Below are positions 19,012 to 27,053 of a DNA stretch of 38,259 nt, piece after piece. Source of the stretch: Armatimonadota bacterium. Lineage in GTDB: Bacteria > Sysuimicrobiota > Sysuimicrobiia > Sysuimicrobiales > Kaftiobacteriaceae. The stretch lies in the NCBI GenBank assembly GCA_016193565.1, contig JACPRY010000045.1, positions 1 through 38,259 of the forward strand. Direction: 5' to 3'. The notes under the pieces are model-generated. The model saw only the letters and a program-made list of their open reading frames with translations. It ran no database searches and was not told where the DNA came from. Every line of letters begins with the position of its first letter. Positions within the stretch are counted from its first letter, which is position 1. A program made the position numbers and the translations under genes.

Positions 19012-21122
19012 CCCGCGGACACCGCTTCTGTCTGGCGCCCGAACGCGCGTGTGACCTCCTCACGCAGCCCGGAAAGTTCGGACCGGCGCAGCTCGGGATC
19101 GTCGCCGAGGAGGTGCTGTGCTTCTGCGCGCGCCTGTTCGAGCAGACGCGCGTCGGCAATGAGGTCCGCGACCTTGAGATCGGGCAGGCCGTGCTGCCGG
19201 GTGCCGAAGAACTCGCCCGGTCCGCGCAGTTCCAGGTCACGCTGCGCGATGACGAATCCATCCCGTGTCTTTTCGATCGTCTGAAGGCGCGACCGACCCG
19301 CGTCGGTGGTCGCGTCGGCAAGCAACACACAGTAGGACGTCTCTGATCCCCGGCCGATCCGGCCCCGCAGCTGGTGCAGCTGCGCGAGCCCGAACCGGTC
19401 GGCATCTTCGATGACCATGATCGTCGCCTGGGGGACGTCGATCCCGACCTCAATCACCGGCGTGGCCACGAGCACCTTGATCTCACCCAGCCGGAATCGC
19501 TCCATGGTCGCATCCTTCTTGTCAGGACGCAGTCTTCCGTGGATCAGCCCGACGGGGATCTCCCCGAACACTTCACGCTGCAGCCTGCCGGCCAGGGTCA
19601 CCGCCGCCTCAGCCTGCAGCTTCTCGGAATCCTCGATCAACGGGCAGACGATGTATGCCTGGTGTCCCCCGCGCACCTTCTCGTTGACCCAGACATACAC
19701 CTCCGGACGTTTCTCAGGTCCCCGGACGTATGTCTTAATGACACCGCGCCCCGGGGGCATCTCATCGAGAATCGACACGTCGAGATCGCCGTACAGCGTC
19801 ATCGACAGCGTCCGGGGAATCGGCGTTGCGGTCATCACCAGGACGTCGGGATGAAATCCTTTTTGCCGCAGGGTGGCGCGCTGTGCGACGCCGAACTTGT
19901 GCTGCTCATCGACCACGACCAGTCCCAGCCGGTGAAACATCACGCCCTCTTCGATGAGCGCGTGCGTCCCGATCGCCACGTTCGTCGTTCCGGTCCGCAG
20001 ATCGTCGCGTATCGCCTCCCGGTCGCGCTGCCTGCCGCCGCCGGTCACGAGTGCCAGCCGGATGCCGAGCGGCTCCATCAGGGGTCTGAGCGTCAGGTAG
20101 TGCTGTTCAGCCAGGATCTCGGTCGGCGCCATGAGTGCGCCCTGGTAGCCTCCCCCGACGCACAGCGCCATGGCGGCTGCGGCCACCACCGTTTTGCCGG
20201 AACCGACATCGCCCTGCAGCAGCCGGTGCATCGGTCGACCCCGCTGCAGGTCATCGGCAATCTCCTGGATGACGCGCTGCTGCGCGGCCGTGAGGGCATA
20301 CGGCAGAGTCCCCTCAAACCGGGTCAGCAGTGTGGTCGTTGGCGCATAACGGAAACCTTTGTCGATCGCTTCGAATACCCGCTTCCGAAGGAGCAGACCC
20401 ATTTGCAGGATCAGCAGTTCGTCGAACGCAAGCCGCCGGCGGGCGCGCTCTTCCTCACCCCAGGTGGGGGGAAAGTGTAACGCGTGAAACGCGGCAGCGC
20501 GGTCCATCAATGCATGCCGCCGGCGAATGCCATCGGGCAAGATCTCAGGAACGTCGCTCGCCACAGACGTCAGGGCCGCGGCGATCACCGTGCGCAGGAC
20601 GCGCGGGCTGAGCCCTTCGGTCGCGGGATGGATCGGGACGATCCGGCCGGTGTGTAGCCGGTCCTCTTCGTCCCCGGTGAGAACCTCAAACTCCTCCACC
20701 GTCATCCGCAGTCCGCCGACCCGCTCGACCTTCCCGTGGACGATCAGGCGCATGCCGCGTCGGATCATCTTCCGGAGATAGCGCTGCCCGAACCAGGTGG
20801 CCTGTAGCACGCCGGTCGTATCGCTCAGGGCGGCGTGGAATTGATACACACCGTGCCTCCGCTCGCTCACGGCGACGACCGTGCCCAGTGTCGTCGCCTT
20901 CTCCCCGGGGATCAGTGCGTTGATGCTGGCAAGATGGCTGCGGTCCTCGTAGCGGTGCGGCCGGTGGTAGAGGAGATCCCCGACCGTGTGGAGACCGAGG
21001 CGCGCCAGCTGCTGCGCCCGGGCGGGACCGACACCTTTGATGAACTGGGCTGGGGCCGAGAGATTGGAGCCGCGCGTCCGGCGGGGCGCCGGAGCCGCGG
21101 TGCGGGTGCGCGTCGAACTCAT
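19008..21122 (-). CDS. recG: ATP-dependent DNA helicase RecG
   Basis: [77 protein letters not shown]; start re-set (alternative upstream starts possible). Confidence 0.95.
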   Translation of the reverse strand: MSSTRTRTAAPAPRRTRGSNLSAPAQFIKGVGPARAQQLARLGLHTVGDLLYHRPHRYEDRSHLASINALIPGEKATTLGTVVAVSERRHGVYQFHAALSDTTGVLQATWFGQRYLRKMIRRGMRLIVHGKVERVGGLRMTVEEFEVLTGDEEDRLHTGRIVPIHPATEGLSPRVLRTVIAAALTSVASDVPEILPDGIRRRHALMDRAAAFHALHFPPTWGEEERARRRLAFDELLILQMGLLLRKRVFEAIDKGFRYAPTTTLLTRFEGTLPYALTAAQQRVIQEIADDLQRGRPMHRLLQGDVGSGKTVVAAAAMALCVGGGYQGALMAPTEILAEQHYLTLRPLMEPLGIRLALVTGGGRQRDREAIRDDLRTGTTNVAIGTHALIEEGVMFHRLGLVVVDEQHKFGVAQRATLRQKGFHPDVLVMTATPIPRTLSMTLYGDLDVSILDEMPPGRGVIKTYVRGPEKRPEVYVWVNEKVRGGHQAYIVCPLIEDSEKLQAEAAVTLAGRLQREVFGEIPVGLIHGRLRPDKKDATMERFRLGEIKVLVATPVIEVGIDVPQATIMVIEDADRFGLAQLHQLRGRIGRGSETSYCVLLADATTDAGRSRLQTIEKTRDGFVIAQRDLELRGPGEFFGTRQHGLPDLKVADLIADARLLEQARAEAQHLLGDDPELRRSELSGLREEVTRAFGRQTEAVSAG

Positions 21123-21211
21123 TCGCGACTGTGTTCGCCGCACCACTACCCTTTCCTTGCGAACGGAGGTTGTGTTACAATCCCAAAGGTTCGGCAATAC
21201 TGGGGGTAGTG

Positions 21212-21403
21212 ATGGCAAGACAGTGTGCAATCTGCGGCAAGCGACCGGCGACCGGGCACTCGGTCAGTCACTCGGCGGTCAAAACCCGACGGCGGTTTCT
21301 TCCGAATTTACAGAGGGTTCGCGTCCTCGTTGGAAGATCGCCACGCCGCCTCGCGGTGTGCACGACCTGTCTGCGATCCGGACGCGTGAAAAGAGCTGTC
21401 TAA
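21212..21403 (+). CDS. rpmB: 50S ribosomal protein L28
   Basis: [38 protein letters not shown]. Confidence 0.94.
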   Translation: MARQCAICGKRPATGHSVSHSAVKTRRRFLPNLQRVRVLVGRSPRRLAVCTTCLRSGRVKRAV

Positions 21404-21413
21404 CACTAACTGA

Positions 21414-21478
21414 CGGGAACCGGGAACCGTAATGGTATTTACCGTTCACCGTTCACCGTTCCCCGTTCCCGGTTCCCG
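21414..21478. repeat. Heptad-repeat hairpin (CGGGAAC)n / (CCGTTCM)n
   Basis: cgggaac cgggaac cg ... ccgttca ccgttca ccgttcc ccgttcc cggttcc cg between convergent rpmB and hslO; the right arm extends into hslO. Confidence 0.9.
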
Positions 21479-22351
21479 CTTGCCCCACCTCTCGATTAGC
21501 GCATGGACATCCGCTTCATCAAGCAAGTAGCGTCGTCCGCAGAAGTTGCAGCGGACTTCGACCTGCCCCTGTTCTTGCACGATCTCGCGTAGCTCCCGCT
21601 CGCCCAGGCTGACCAGCACGCCCTCCACCCTTCTCCTAGAGCACCGGCAGGCAAACCGCACGACCTGCCTGGCGACGACGCGCGTGCGGACCTCGCCAAG
21701 CGCGGTATCGAGGATTTCCTCGGGACTGCGGCCGGCCGATACCATTGACGTAATCGTGGGCAGCACCTTGGCCCGTTCTTCGAGGTATGCTGCCGTGTGG
21801 TTATCGGCGCCCGGCATCAACTGGACGATCAGCCCGCCGGAGGCGATGACACGTTCGTCGGGCGACACCAGCACGCCGAGCGCCACCAGCGAGGGAATTT
21901 GCTGTGACCGCACAAAGTACGCGGCCAGGTCCTCACCGATTTCTCCTGAAACGAGCGGGACGCTGCCGTGATACGGATAGCGCATGCCGAGGTCCATGGT
22001 GACGTGGAGGGTCCCCCGCCCTACCGCGCCGCCGACATCGAGTTTCCTGCTCGGCGTGAGCGGCAGATGCACTCCCGGATTCGCCACGTATCCGCGGACC
22101 GACCCCGCGGCATCGCCGGTGGCCAGGACGCCACCGAGCGGTCCATCGCCGAGGATCCGGACGGTAACGGTCTGCCCTGATTTCAGCATCGCGCCAATGA
22201 GCCCCGCCGCGGTCAGCGTGCGGCCCAGTGCCGCCGTCGCCGTCGGCGCCGTGCCGTGGCGCCGGCGTGCCTTCTCCACGGCTGTTGTGGTGATGGCAGC
22301 GAGGGCCCTGACGGTCCCATCTTCAGTCATTGTGCGAACCCAGTAGTCGGT
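21446..22351 (-). CDS. hslO: Hsp33 redox-regulated chaperone
   Basis: FACRCSRRRVEG...VRCNFCGRRYLLDEADV; start MTDYWVRTM. Confidence 0.93.
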   Translation of the reverse strand, partial: TDYWVRTMTEDGTVRALAAITTTAVEKARRRHGTAPTATAALGRTLTAAGLIGAMLKSGQTVTVRILGDGPLGGVLATGDAAGSVRGYVANPGVHLPLTPSRKLDVGGAVGRGTLHVTMDLGMRYPYHGSVPLVSGEIGEDLAAYFVRSQQIPSLVALGVLVSPDERVIASGGLIVQLMPGADNHTAAYLEERAKVLPTITSMVSAGRSPEEILDTALGEVRTRVVARQVVRFACRCSRRRVEGVLVSLGERELREIVQEQGQVEVRCNFCGRRYLLDEADVHALIERWGKREPGTGNGER

Positions 22352-22382
22352 CATAATAACCACCACTGATTATACCTTTGCC

Positions 22383-22535
22383 CACTCGACTCGCCTGCTG
22401 CCGCAGCCGTTCGACCGGCTCACGGTGGCAATAGCGCTCAGCAAGAGGAGGTGGCGAGCCCTGTCGAGCCAGCTCGCTCGTGGCCTTCGGCCCATCGAGT
22501 CGAGTGCCCTGAGCGAGCGGAGCGAGTCGAAGGGC
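22383..22535. repeat. Palindromic intergenic repeat containing CACTCGACTCG/CGAGTCGAGTG and GAGCGAGCGGAGCGAGTCGAAGGGCC
   Basis: Perfect 11-nt inverted repeats at 22383-22393 and 22496-22506 around internally repetitive sequence. Confidence 0.6.
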
Positions 22536-23198
22536 CTAGTGGTGAGTGACGACTACGAGGAGGCGGCCGCGCTTGAACCGGATGGTCGCCGGTGAGCGGT
22601 CGATGACATTGCTGATCGTGCGCGTCGAGCCTTGGCGGGCCGTCGCGTTCTTCAGGGGATATCGGAAGCCCGTCAAGGTGATGCCGGTCACGGTAGGAGT
22701 CATCGGTATCAGGGAGACGATGTCGCCTCGCCGCCCCGGCACTGCGGTCTTCCTGCGCGCAAGAAAGAGTTGCTGCTCCCCGTCAACAATTCTCGCGCGG
22801 ATACCCTTGGCTTCCGCCTGAACAAGCAGCGCGACGTTCGCCAGCGAATGGTCGACGTTCCCTCCCAGCACGCCCAGGAACTCCACTTCACTGGCGCCGC
22901 CCTCGATGGCCGCATCGAGTGCGAGCTCGGTGTCGCTTTTGTCCTTGCGCGCGGGGTGGCGGATCAGGCGCGCGTCATGCGCCTGAGCCCACCGCAGCAG
23001 CCCAGCCGGAGCGGAGTCGAAATCCCCGATCACGATTTGCGGCGGCACTCCGACGCGGCGCGCGATGCGGAGCCCCCCGTTTGCGCAGATCAGCAAGTCT
23101 GCGCGGCGCAACCGGGCTGCTGCATCCTGGATCGAGGGTGCATGCCCGTTGGCGATCACAACCGCGAGGCGGCCGGATCGCGGCGCGCGGCAGCTCAT
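22536..23198 (-). CDS. thiN: Thiamine diphosphokinase
   Basis: VVIANGHAP...LLICANGGLRIARRVGVPPQIVIGDFDS...DKSDTELALDAAIEGGASEVEFLGVLGGNVDHSLANV. Confidence 0.9.
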   Translation of the reverse strand: MSCRAPRSGRLAVVIANGHAPSIQDAAARLRRADLLICANGGLRIARRVGVPPQIVIGDFDSAPAGLLRWAQAHDARLIRHPARKDKSDTELALDAAIEGGASEVEFLGVLGGNVDHSLANVALLVQAEAKGIRARIVDGEQQLFLARRKTAVPGRRGDIVSLIPMTPTVTGITLTGFRYPLKNATARQGSTRTISNVIDRSPATIRFKRGRLLVVVTHH

Positions 23199-23205
23199 CC
23201 GCCGG

Positions 23206-23727
23206 TCACGCCTGCTGCATCGGCCGGATCCGCTGCATCGCCCGCAGGACGACGAGCGTGAGAATCACGCTAATGACAACCTCCGGCAGCATGTAGCTCC
23301 CGTTGTAGACGGCGGAGTACACTGCCGGGGATGTCCCTTTGGGAGCATACGTCGCAAAGTAGACGACGCCCGAAACGAAGTGGGCCAGCCAGCGTCCGGC
23401 ACCGCCGACTATGATCCCGACCACCGGCTGGCGGGCGAAGAGTCCGGCGAGCCCCAGCGCCCCAAAGGCAACCGGGTAGTCCAGCAAAACCTGTACGGGG
23501 TGCACGAAGAACGGCTCAAAGACATAGTTCACCACGCCTGCGAGGATGCCGGCGATGATGCCCCACTTCGCGCCCCACCGCAGGGCAACATAGAAGATCG
23601 GGACCATGCTGCCTGCCGTGACCGATCCACCCTGCGGCAGCTTGTAGATCCTGACGTTGCTCAGCACCACTACCAGGGCGATGGCGATACCCAGCTCAAC
23701 GAGCCGCTGCAGACTCTGTCTGTTCAT
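23206..23727 (-). CDS. thiT: ECF transporter S component ThiT (thiamine)
   Basis: LPQGGSVTAGSMVPIFYVALRWGAKWGIIAGI...; downstream of a TPP riboswitch and upstream of thiN. Confidence 0.9.
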   Translation of the reverse strand: MNRQSLQRLVELGIAIALVVVLSNVRIYKLPQGGSVTAGSMVPIFYVALRWGAKWGIIAGILAGVVNYVFEPFFVHPVQVLLDYPVAFGALGLAGLFARQPVVGIIVGGAGRWLAHFVSGVVYFATYAPKGTSPAVYSAVYNGSYMLPEVVISVILTLVVLRAMQRIRPMQQA

Positions 23728-23742
23728 CGATTGTCCCTCCCA

Positions 23743-23771
23743 AAATTGAAACCGCCAGCCCAGGCTGGCGG
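23743..23771 (-). terminator. Intrinsic terminator in thiT leader
   Basis: CCGCCAGCC-tg-GGCTGGCGG followed by TTTCAATTTT on the minus strand. Confidence 0.7.
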
Positions 23772-23783
23772 TCATTGCTCTCT

Positions 23784-23873
23784 ACTGCTCCCCACGCCAG
23801 TATTACCTGGTTCGGGTCCAACGGGTCTGCACCAAGGGGTGCATTCTCAGCCCGGCTATCCCGAGCTCCCCAG
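23784..23873 (-). ncRNA. TPP riboswitch (THI element)
   Basis: Minus strand: ggggagctcgggatagccgggCTGAGAatgcacc...ggtgcaGACCCgttggacccGAACCaGGTAATACTGGCGtGGGGAGC. Confidence 0.92.
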
Positions 23874-23917
23874 TTGCTACACTATTCAACTGTCAGAACT
23901 ATTCTAGCACCTGCCTT

Positions 23918-24907
23918 TCAGCTTTTCACCTCAAGGAGGCGCCACAGTTCATCGCGCTCCGGCGGCACCAGGGGAGCCCGTGAGCCGCCGCGCACCACGA
24001 CACGTTCCCTTGCAGTCGTCACACCGATCTGCCGCACAGCTATCCCTGCGTCATGAAGAGGCGGAGTGACGCGTTTCGCATCCGGTGCGGTAATGAGCAT
24101 TGCCCCGCTGCTGATGAGTGCCAGCGGATCAACCTCGAGGACACGGCAGATCGCTTGAGTTTCGGGCTGTACCGGCACCTCATCGGCCCACAACACCACG
24201 CCGATCCCGGCTGCCTCCGCCAGCTCCCAGGCCCCGGTCAAGACTCCGCCCTCAGTAACATCATGCATCGCACTGGCACCTGATCGCGCCGCGATCCGAC
24301 CCTCAGGAACCACGCTGATCCTGTCGATGAACGCGCGGGCTCTGGCGAGCGTGGCATTATCGACTCGCCCTTGCAGCCGGTCAGCGAGATCCGTGGCCAG
24401 GATGGCCGTCCCCTCAATGCCGGCGCCCTTTGTCAGCAGCAGCGCATCACCCGGCCTGGCCCCCCGGGCGCTGAGTACTCGACTCTTCGGCGCTTTTCCA
24501 AGGGCGGTCACTGTCGCCATGGAACGGTCAATTCCGGCCGTCACCTCAGTGTGGCCTCCGACGATCTCCACGCCGAGACCGGCCGCGGCCGTATCAGCGT
24601 CGCGCATGATCTCCTCGAGCTCGCTTTCCGTCGTGCCTTCTGAGAGCAGCAGCGTGAGCAAGAGCGCCACGGGTTCCGCTCCCGTCGTGGCCAGATCGTT
24701 GCAGGCGATGTGCACGGCGTACCAGCCCAGGCGGTTTGTCGCGCCGGTGATGGGATCGCATGTGATGACCGCGACCCACTCGCCGAAGTCGATGACTGCA
24801 CAGTCTTCGCCGACGCGTGAGCGCACGAGGACCTCAGTGCGTCGCGCGCCGAGGTGGGTGTAGACCAGCCGCGTCAGGAGTTCCGGTGAGACCTTGCCGG
24901 GACGCAC
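23918..24907 (-). CDS. AIR synthase-related / HypE-like protein
   Basis: VGEDCAVIDFGEWVAVITCDPITGA, ACNDLATTGAEPVALL, VGGHTEVT, GGVLTGAWELAEAAGIGVVL. Confidence 0.85.
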   Translation of the reverse strand: MRPGKVSPELLTRLVYTHLGARRTEVLVRSRVGEDCAVIDFGEWVAVITCDPITGATNRLGWYAVHIACNDLATTGAEPVALLLTLLLSEGTTESELEEIMRDADTAAAGLGVEIVGGHTEVTAGIDRSMATVTALGKAPKSRVLSARGARPGDALLLTKGAGIEGTAILATDLADRLQGRVDNATLARARAFIDRISVVPEGRIAARSGASAMHDVTEGGVLTGAWELAEAAGIGVVLWADEVPVQPETQAICRVLEVDPLALISSGAMLITAPDAKRVTPPLHDAGIAVRQIGVTTARERVVVRGGSRAPLVPPERDELWRLLEVKS

Positions 24908-24912
24908 GGGTC

Positions 24913-25431
24913 CTATCGCGAAGACGGCGCGAGGTTACGCAGCAACAGCGCCGTGGGAAGCGCCACGATGAGCCCGCCCACGACCTGAAAGATGTTTCCC
25001 GGCACCTCCGCGCCCGCCGCCGCCACACCGATCCGCATGATGTAGGCCTCCGCCAGGAAGTACCCCAGTACCATCACAGTCCCACCGGCGGCGATGGCAC
25101 CGATTGCGCGCGCCACACCGGCGGCCGTTGGCGCAGGGGCCCGGGCAGCCTGCCAGGCGATCAGCCCGACGATCAGCCCTTCCAGTCCCTTGATGACAAG
25201 CGTGTACGGGGCGAACTGCCCGTACCCACCGATGAGGTCGGCCAGCGCGGAGCCGATACCCCCGGCCAGCAGGCCGGCCAGCGGGCCAAACAGCAGTGCC
25301 GAGATGTACACCATGGAATCGCCCAGGTTGATGTATCCCTGCGTCGCTGGGACCGGGATGCGGATCACCAACGTCGCCACCGTGGTCAGCGCGATCAGCA
25401 GTGCCGTCAGTGTCAATTGTCTCGTGCTCAT
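24913..25431 (-). CDS. ECF transporter S component, probably riboflavin (RibU function inferred from FMN riboswitch)
   Basis: Small 5-6 TM protein YINLGDSMVYISALLFGPLAGLLAGGIGSALADLIGGY; leader carries an FMN aptamer. Confidence 0.8.
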   Translation of the reverse strand: MSTRQLTLTALLIALTTVATLVIRIPVPATQGYINLGDSMVYISALLFGPLAGLLAGGIGSALADLIGGYGQFAPYTLVIKGLEGLIVGLIAWQAARAPAPTAAGVARAIGAIAAGGTVMVLGYFLAEAYIMRIGVAAAGAEVPGNIFQVVGGLIVALPTALLLRNLAPSSR

Positions 25432-25465
25432 GGATGCCTCCCCGTTCTTCTTGTTGAGTTGCGCG

Positions 25466-25497
25466 TAAAATCAAAGACGCCCGAACTCGGGCGTCTT
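25466..25497 (-). terminator. Intrinsic terminator (expression platform of FMN riboswitch)
   Basis: AAGACGCCCGAgtTCGGGCGTCTT followed by TGATTTT on the minus strand. Confidence 0.85.
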
Positions 25498-25591
25498 AGG
25501 GGCGACTCAGGCGCCTGATCCCCGCAGCCGTCACCTCATACGGACTGTACCGTCGACCCCGGAATTCCACCGGGCCACGACCCTAACCACC

Positions 25592-25667
25592 GGTCGTAGG
25601 TCGTGGGTCATTGGTCGTGGATACTGCTTAGCCATTCCCACGACCTACGACCTACTACCTACGACCC
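25592..25667. repeat. Heptad-repeat hairpin (GGTCGTA)4 / (ACGACCT)4
   Basis: ggtcgta ggtcgtg ggtcatt ggtcgtg g - loop - cc acgacct acgacct actacct acgacc. Confidence 0.93.
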
Positions 25668-25708
25668 GCAGTCAGGACCTCACGGGCTGTCACCGCCGAT
25701 CGGGAATT

Positions 25709-25812
25709 ACCCTAACTGACGATCGTCGATGGTCGTTTGTCGATGGTCGATCCTACCTGGTGTCGTTCTATCGACGATCGACTAGCGACGAACGACAAAC
25801 GTCTGTCAGGGC
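25709..25812. repeat. Heptad-repeat hairpin (GTCGNNN)n / (CGACNNN)n inside FMN riboswitch P2/L2
   Basis: gtcgatg gtcgttt gtcgatg gtcgatc ... cgacgat cgactag cgacgaa cgacaaa; ends accctaactgacg / gtctgtcagggc pair. Confidence 0.9.
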
Positions 25813-25933
25813 TCACCCTGCCCCAGAAGGCTGCGAGCCTTCGGTACTTCAACCCTCATAATACACAAGTCTGCGTGGCGTGCACAGTCGAACAGTCTAC
25901 ACAGCCGCGGCGCACAGGACTCATCAGAACCCA

Positions 25934-26110
25934 TTGAGAAATTTGGGGGCGTTCGCCGGTGTGATCGACGCTCACGTGACGATGGGTGAGTTCGACATCA
26001 TCGCCCTGGTTGAGATGGACCACACCAAGTACATCCCATCTGTCGCGGCGGCGATTCAGAAGATCGAAGGGGTTGCGAAGGTCTCGACCTGTGTGGTCGT
26101 GCGACCCTAG
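25934..26110 (+). CDS. Lrp/AsnC ligand-binding (RAM) domain protein, N-terminally short
   Basis: GVIDAHVTMGEFDIIALVEMDHTKYIPSVAAAIQKIEGVAKVSTCVVVRP; start uncertain (TTG 25934 or upstream). Confidence 0.65.
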   Translation: MRNLGAFAGVIDAHVTMGEFDIIALVEMDHTKYIPSVAAAIQKIEGVAKVSTCVVVRP

Positions 26111-27045
26111 ACGCGGACCGGCGGCGCGACCACCGCCATCCGCTCGGTAAGATCGAGGGTGATCTCGAGGGCGCGCAGGCCGGCCTCGCCGGTGACGAGC
26201 GGCCGCTCGAGCCCCTGCACGCAGTTCATGAAGTGCCGCAGCTCCGCACGGAGCGGCTCGTCGCCGCGGATGAGCATCCGCTCGGTCTCCCCGCCGAAGG
26301 GATGGATGGTGATCTGCTGCCGGTGGTAGTCGAGGCGGATGCTGCGGTCGGCCGTCGTGACTTCGATCTCGGCGACCTTTTCGGCCGACACGCGGCTGGC
26401 CATGAGCCAGGCGACGCAGCCCGATGCCATCTTGATCTTGGCCACGGCGAGGTCCTCGTGGGCATTGTGGATGCGCACGCCCATGCCTTCGATCTCGACC
26501 ACCCGCCCGCCCGTGATGGACAGGACGATGTCGATGTCATGGATCATGAGGTCGAGCACGACGCCGACATCCATGACCCGCGAAGCATCGTACGGACGCA
26601 TGCGGCGGGTCTGGATGAAGACGGGCTCTTTCGCGAGCTCGACCAGGCGGCGCACGGCTGGCTTGAACCGCTCGACGTGACCGACGAGGAGCATCAGTTC
26701 CCGTTGGTCGGCGAGGCGGACGAGATCGGCCGCCTCCTCGGTGGTGGTGGTCATGGGCTTTTCGACCAGGACGTGGACGCCGGCGTCGAGGAAGTCGCGG
26801 GCAACCTCGAAGTGTAACGCCGTCGGCACGACCACGCTGACGGCGTCCACTCGACCGATCAACTTACGGTGGTCGTTGAACGACTCCGTTTTGTAGCGGT
26901 GGGCGAAGCTGCGCGCTTCGTGATACGCCAGGTCGACGACACCGACCAGGTTGACGTCCGGCAGACCGGCATAGATGCGGGCGTGATGCTTTCCCCACTG
27001 TCCGAGCCCGACGACCCCCACGTTCGTCTTGCGGCCCACAGCCAT
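26107..27045 (-). CDS. Gfo/Idh/MocA family oxidoreductase
   Basis: VGVVGLGQWGKHHARIYAGLPDVNLVGVVD, HVLVEKPMTTTTEEA. Confidence 0.92.
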   Translation of the reverse strand: MAVGRKTNVGVVGLGQWGKHHARIYAGLPDVNLVGVVDLAYHEARSFAHRYKTESFNDHRKLIGRVDAVSVVVPTALHFEVARDFLDAGVHVLVEKPMTTTTEEAADLVRLADQRELMLLVGHVERFKPAVRRLVELAKEPVFIQTRRMRPYDASRVMDVGVVLDLMIHDIDIVLSITGGRVVEIEGMGVRIHNAHEDLAVAKIKMASGCVAWLMASRVSAEKVAEIEVTTADRSIRLDYHRQQITIHPFGGETERMLIRGDEPLRAELRHFMNCVQGLERPLVTGEAGLRALEITLDLTERMAVVAPPVRV

Positions 27046-27053
27046 CCCCTCGG

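Larger units (their letters stand above)
25524..25834 (-). ncRNA. FMN riboswitch (RFN element) carrying two heptad-repeat hairpin expansions
   Basis: Minus strand: GCAGCC..GGGGCAGGGTGA-[104 nt]-AATTCCCGATCGGCGGTGACAGCCCGTGAG-[long hairpin]-GGCCCGGTGGAATTCCGGGGTCGACGGTACAGTCCGTATGAGG..GGCTGC. Confidence 0.88.

Noticed and set aside
25592-25812. CRISPR array
   Set aside because: Units are only 7 nt, contiguous and mirrored; no spacers and no cas genes nearby.
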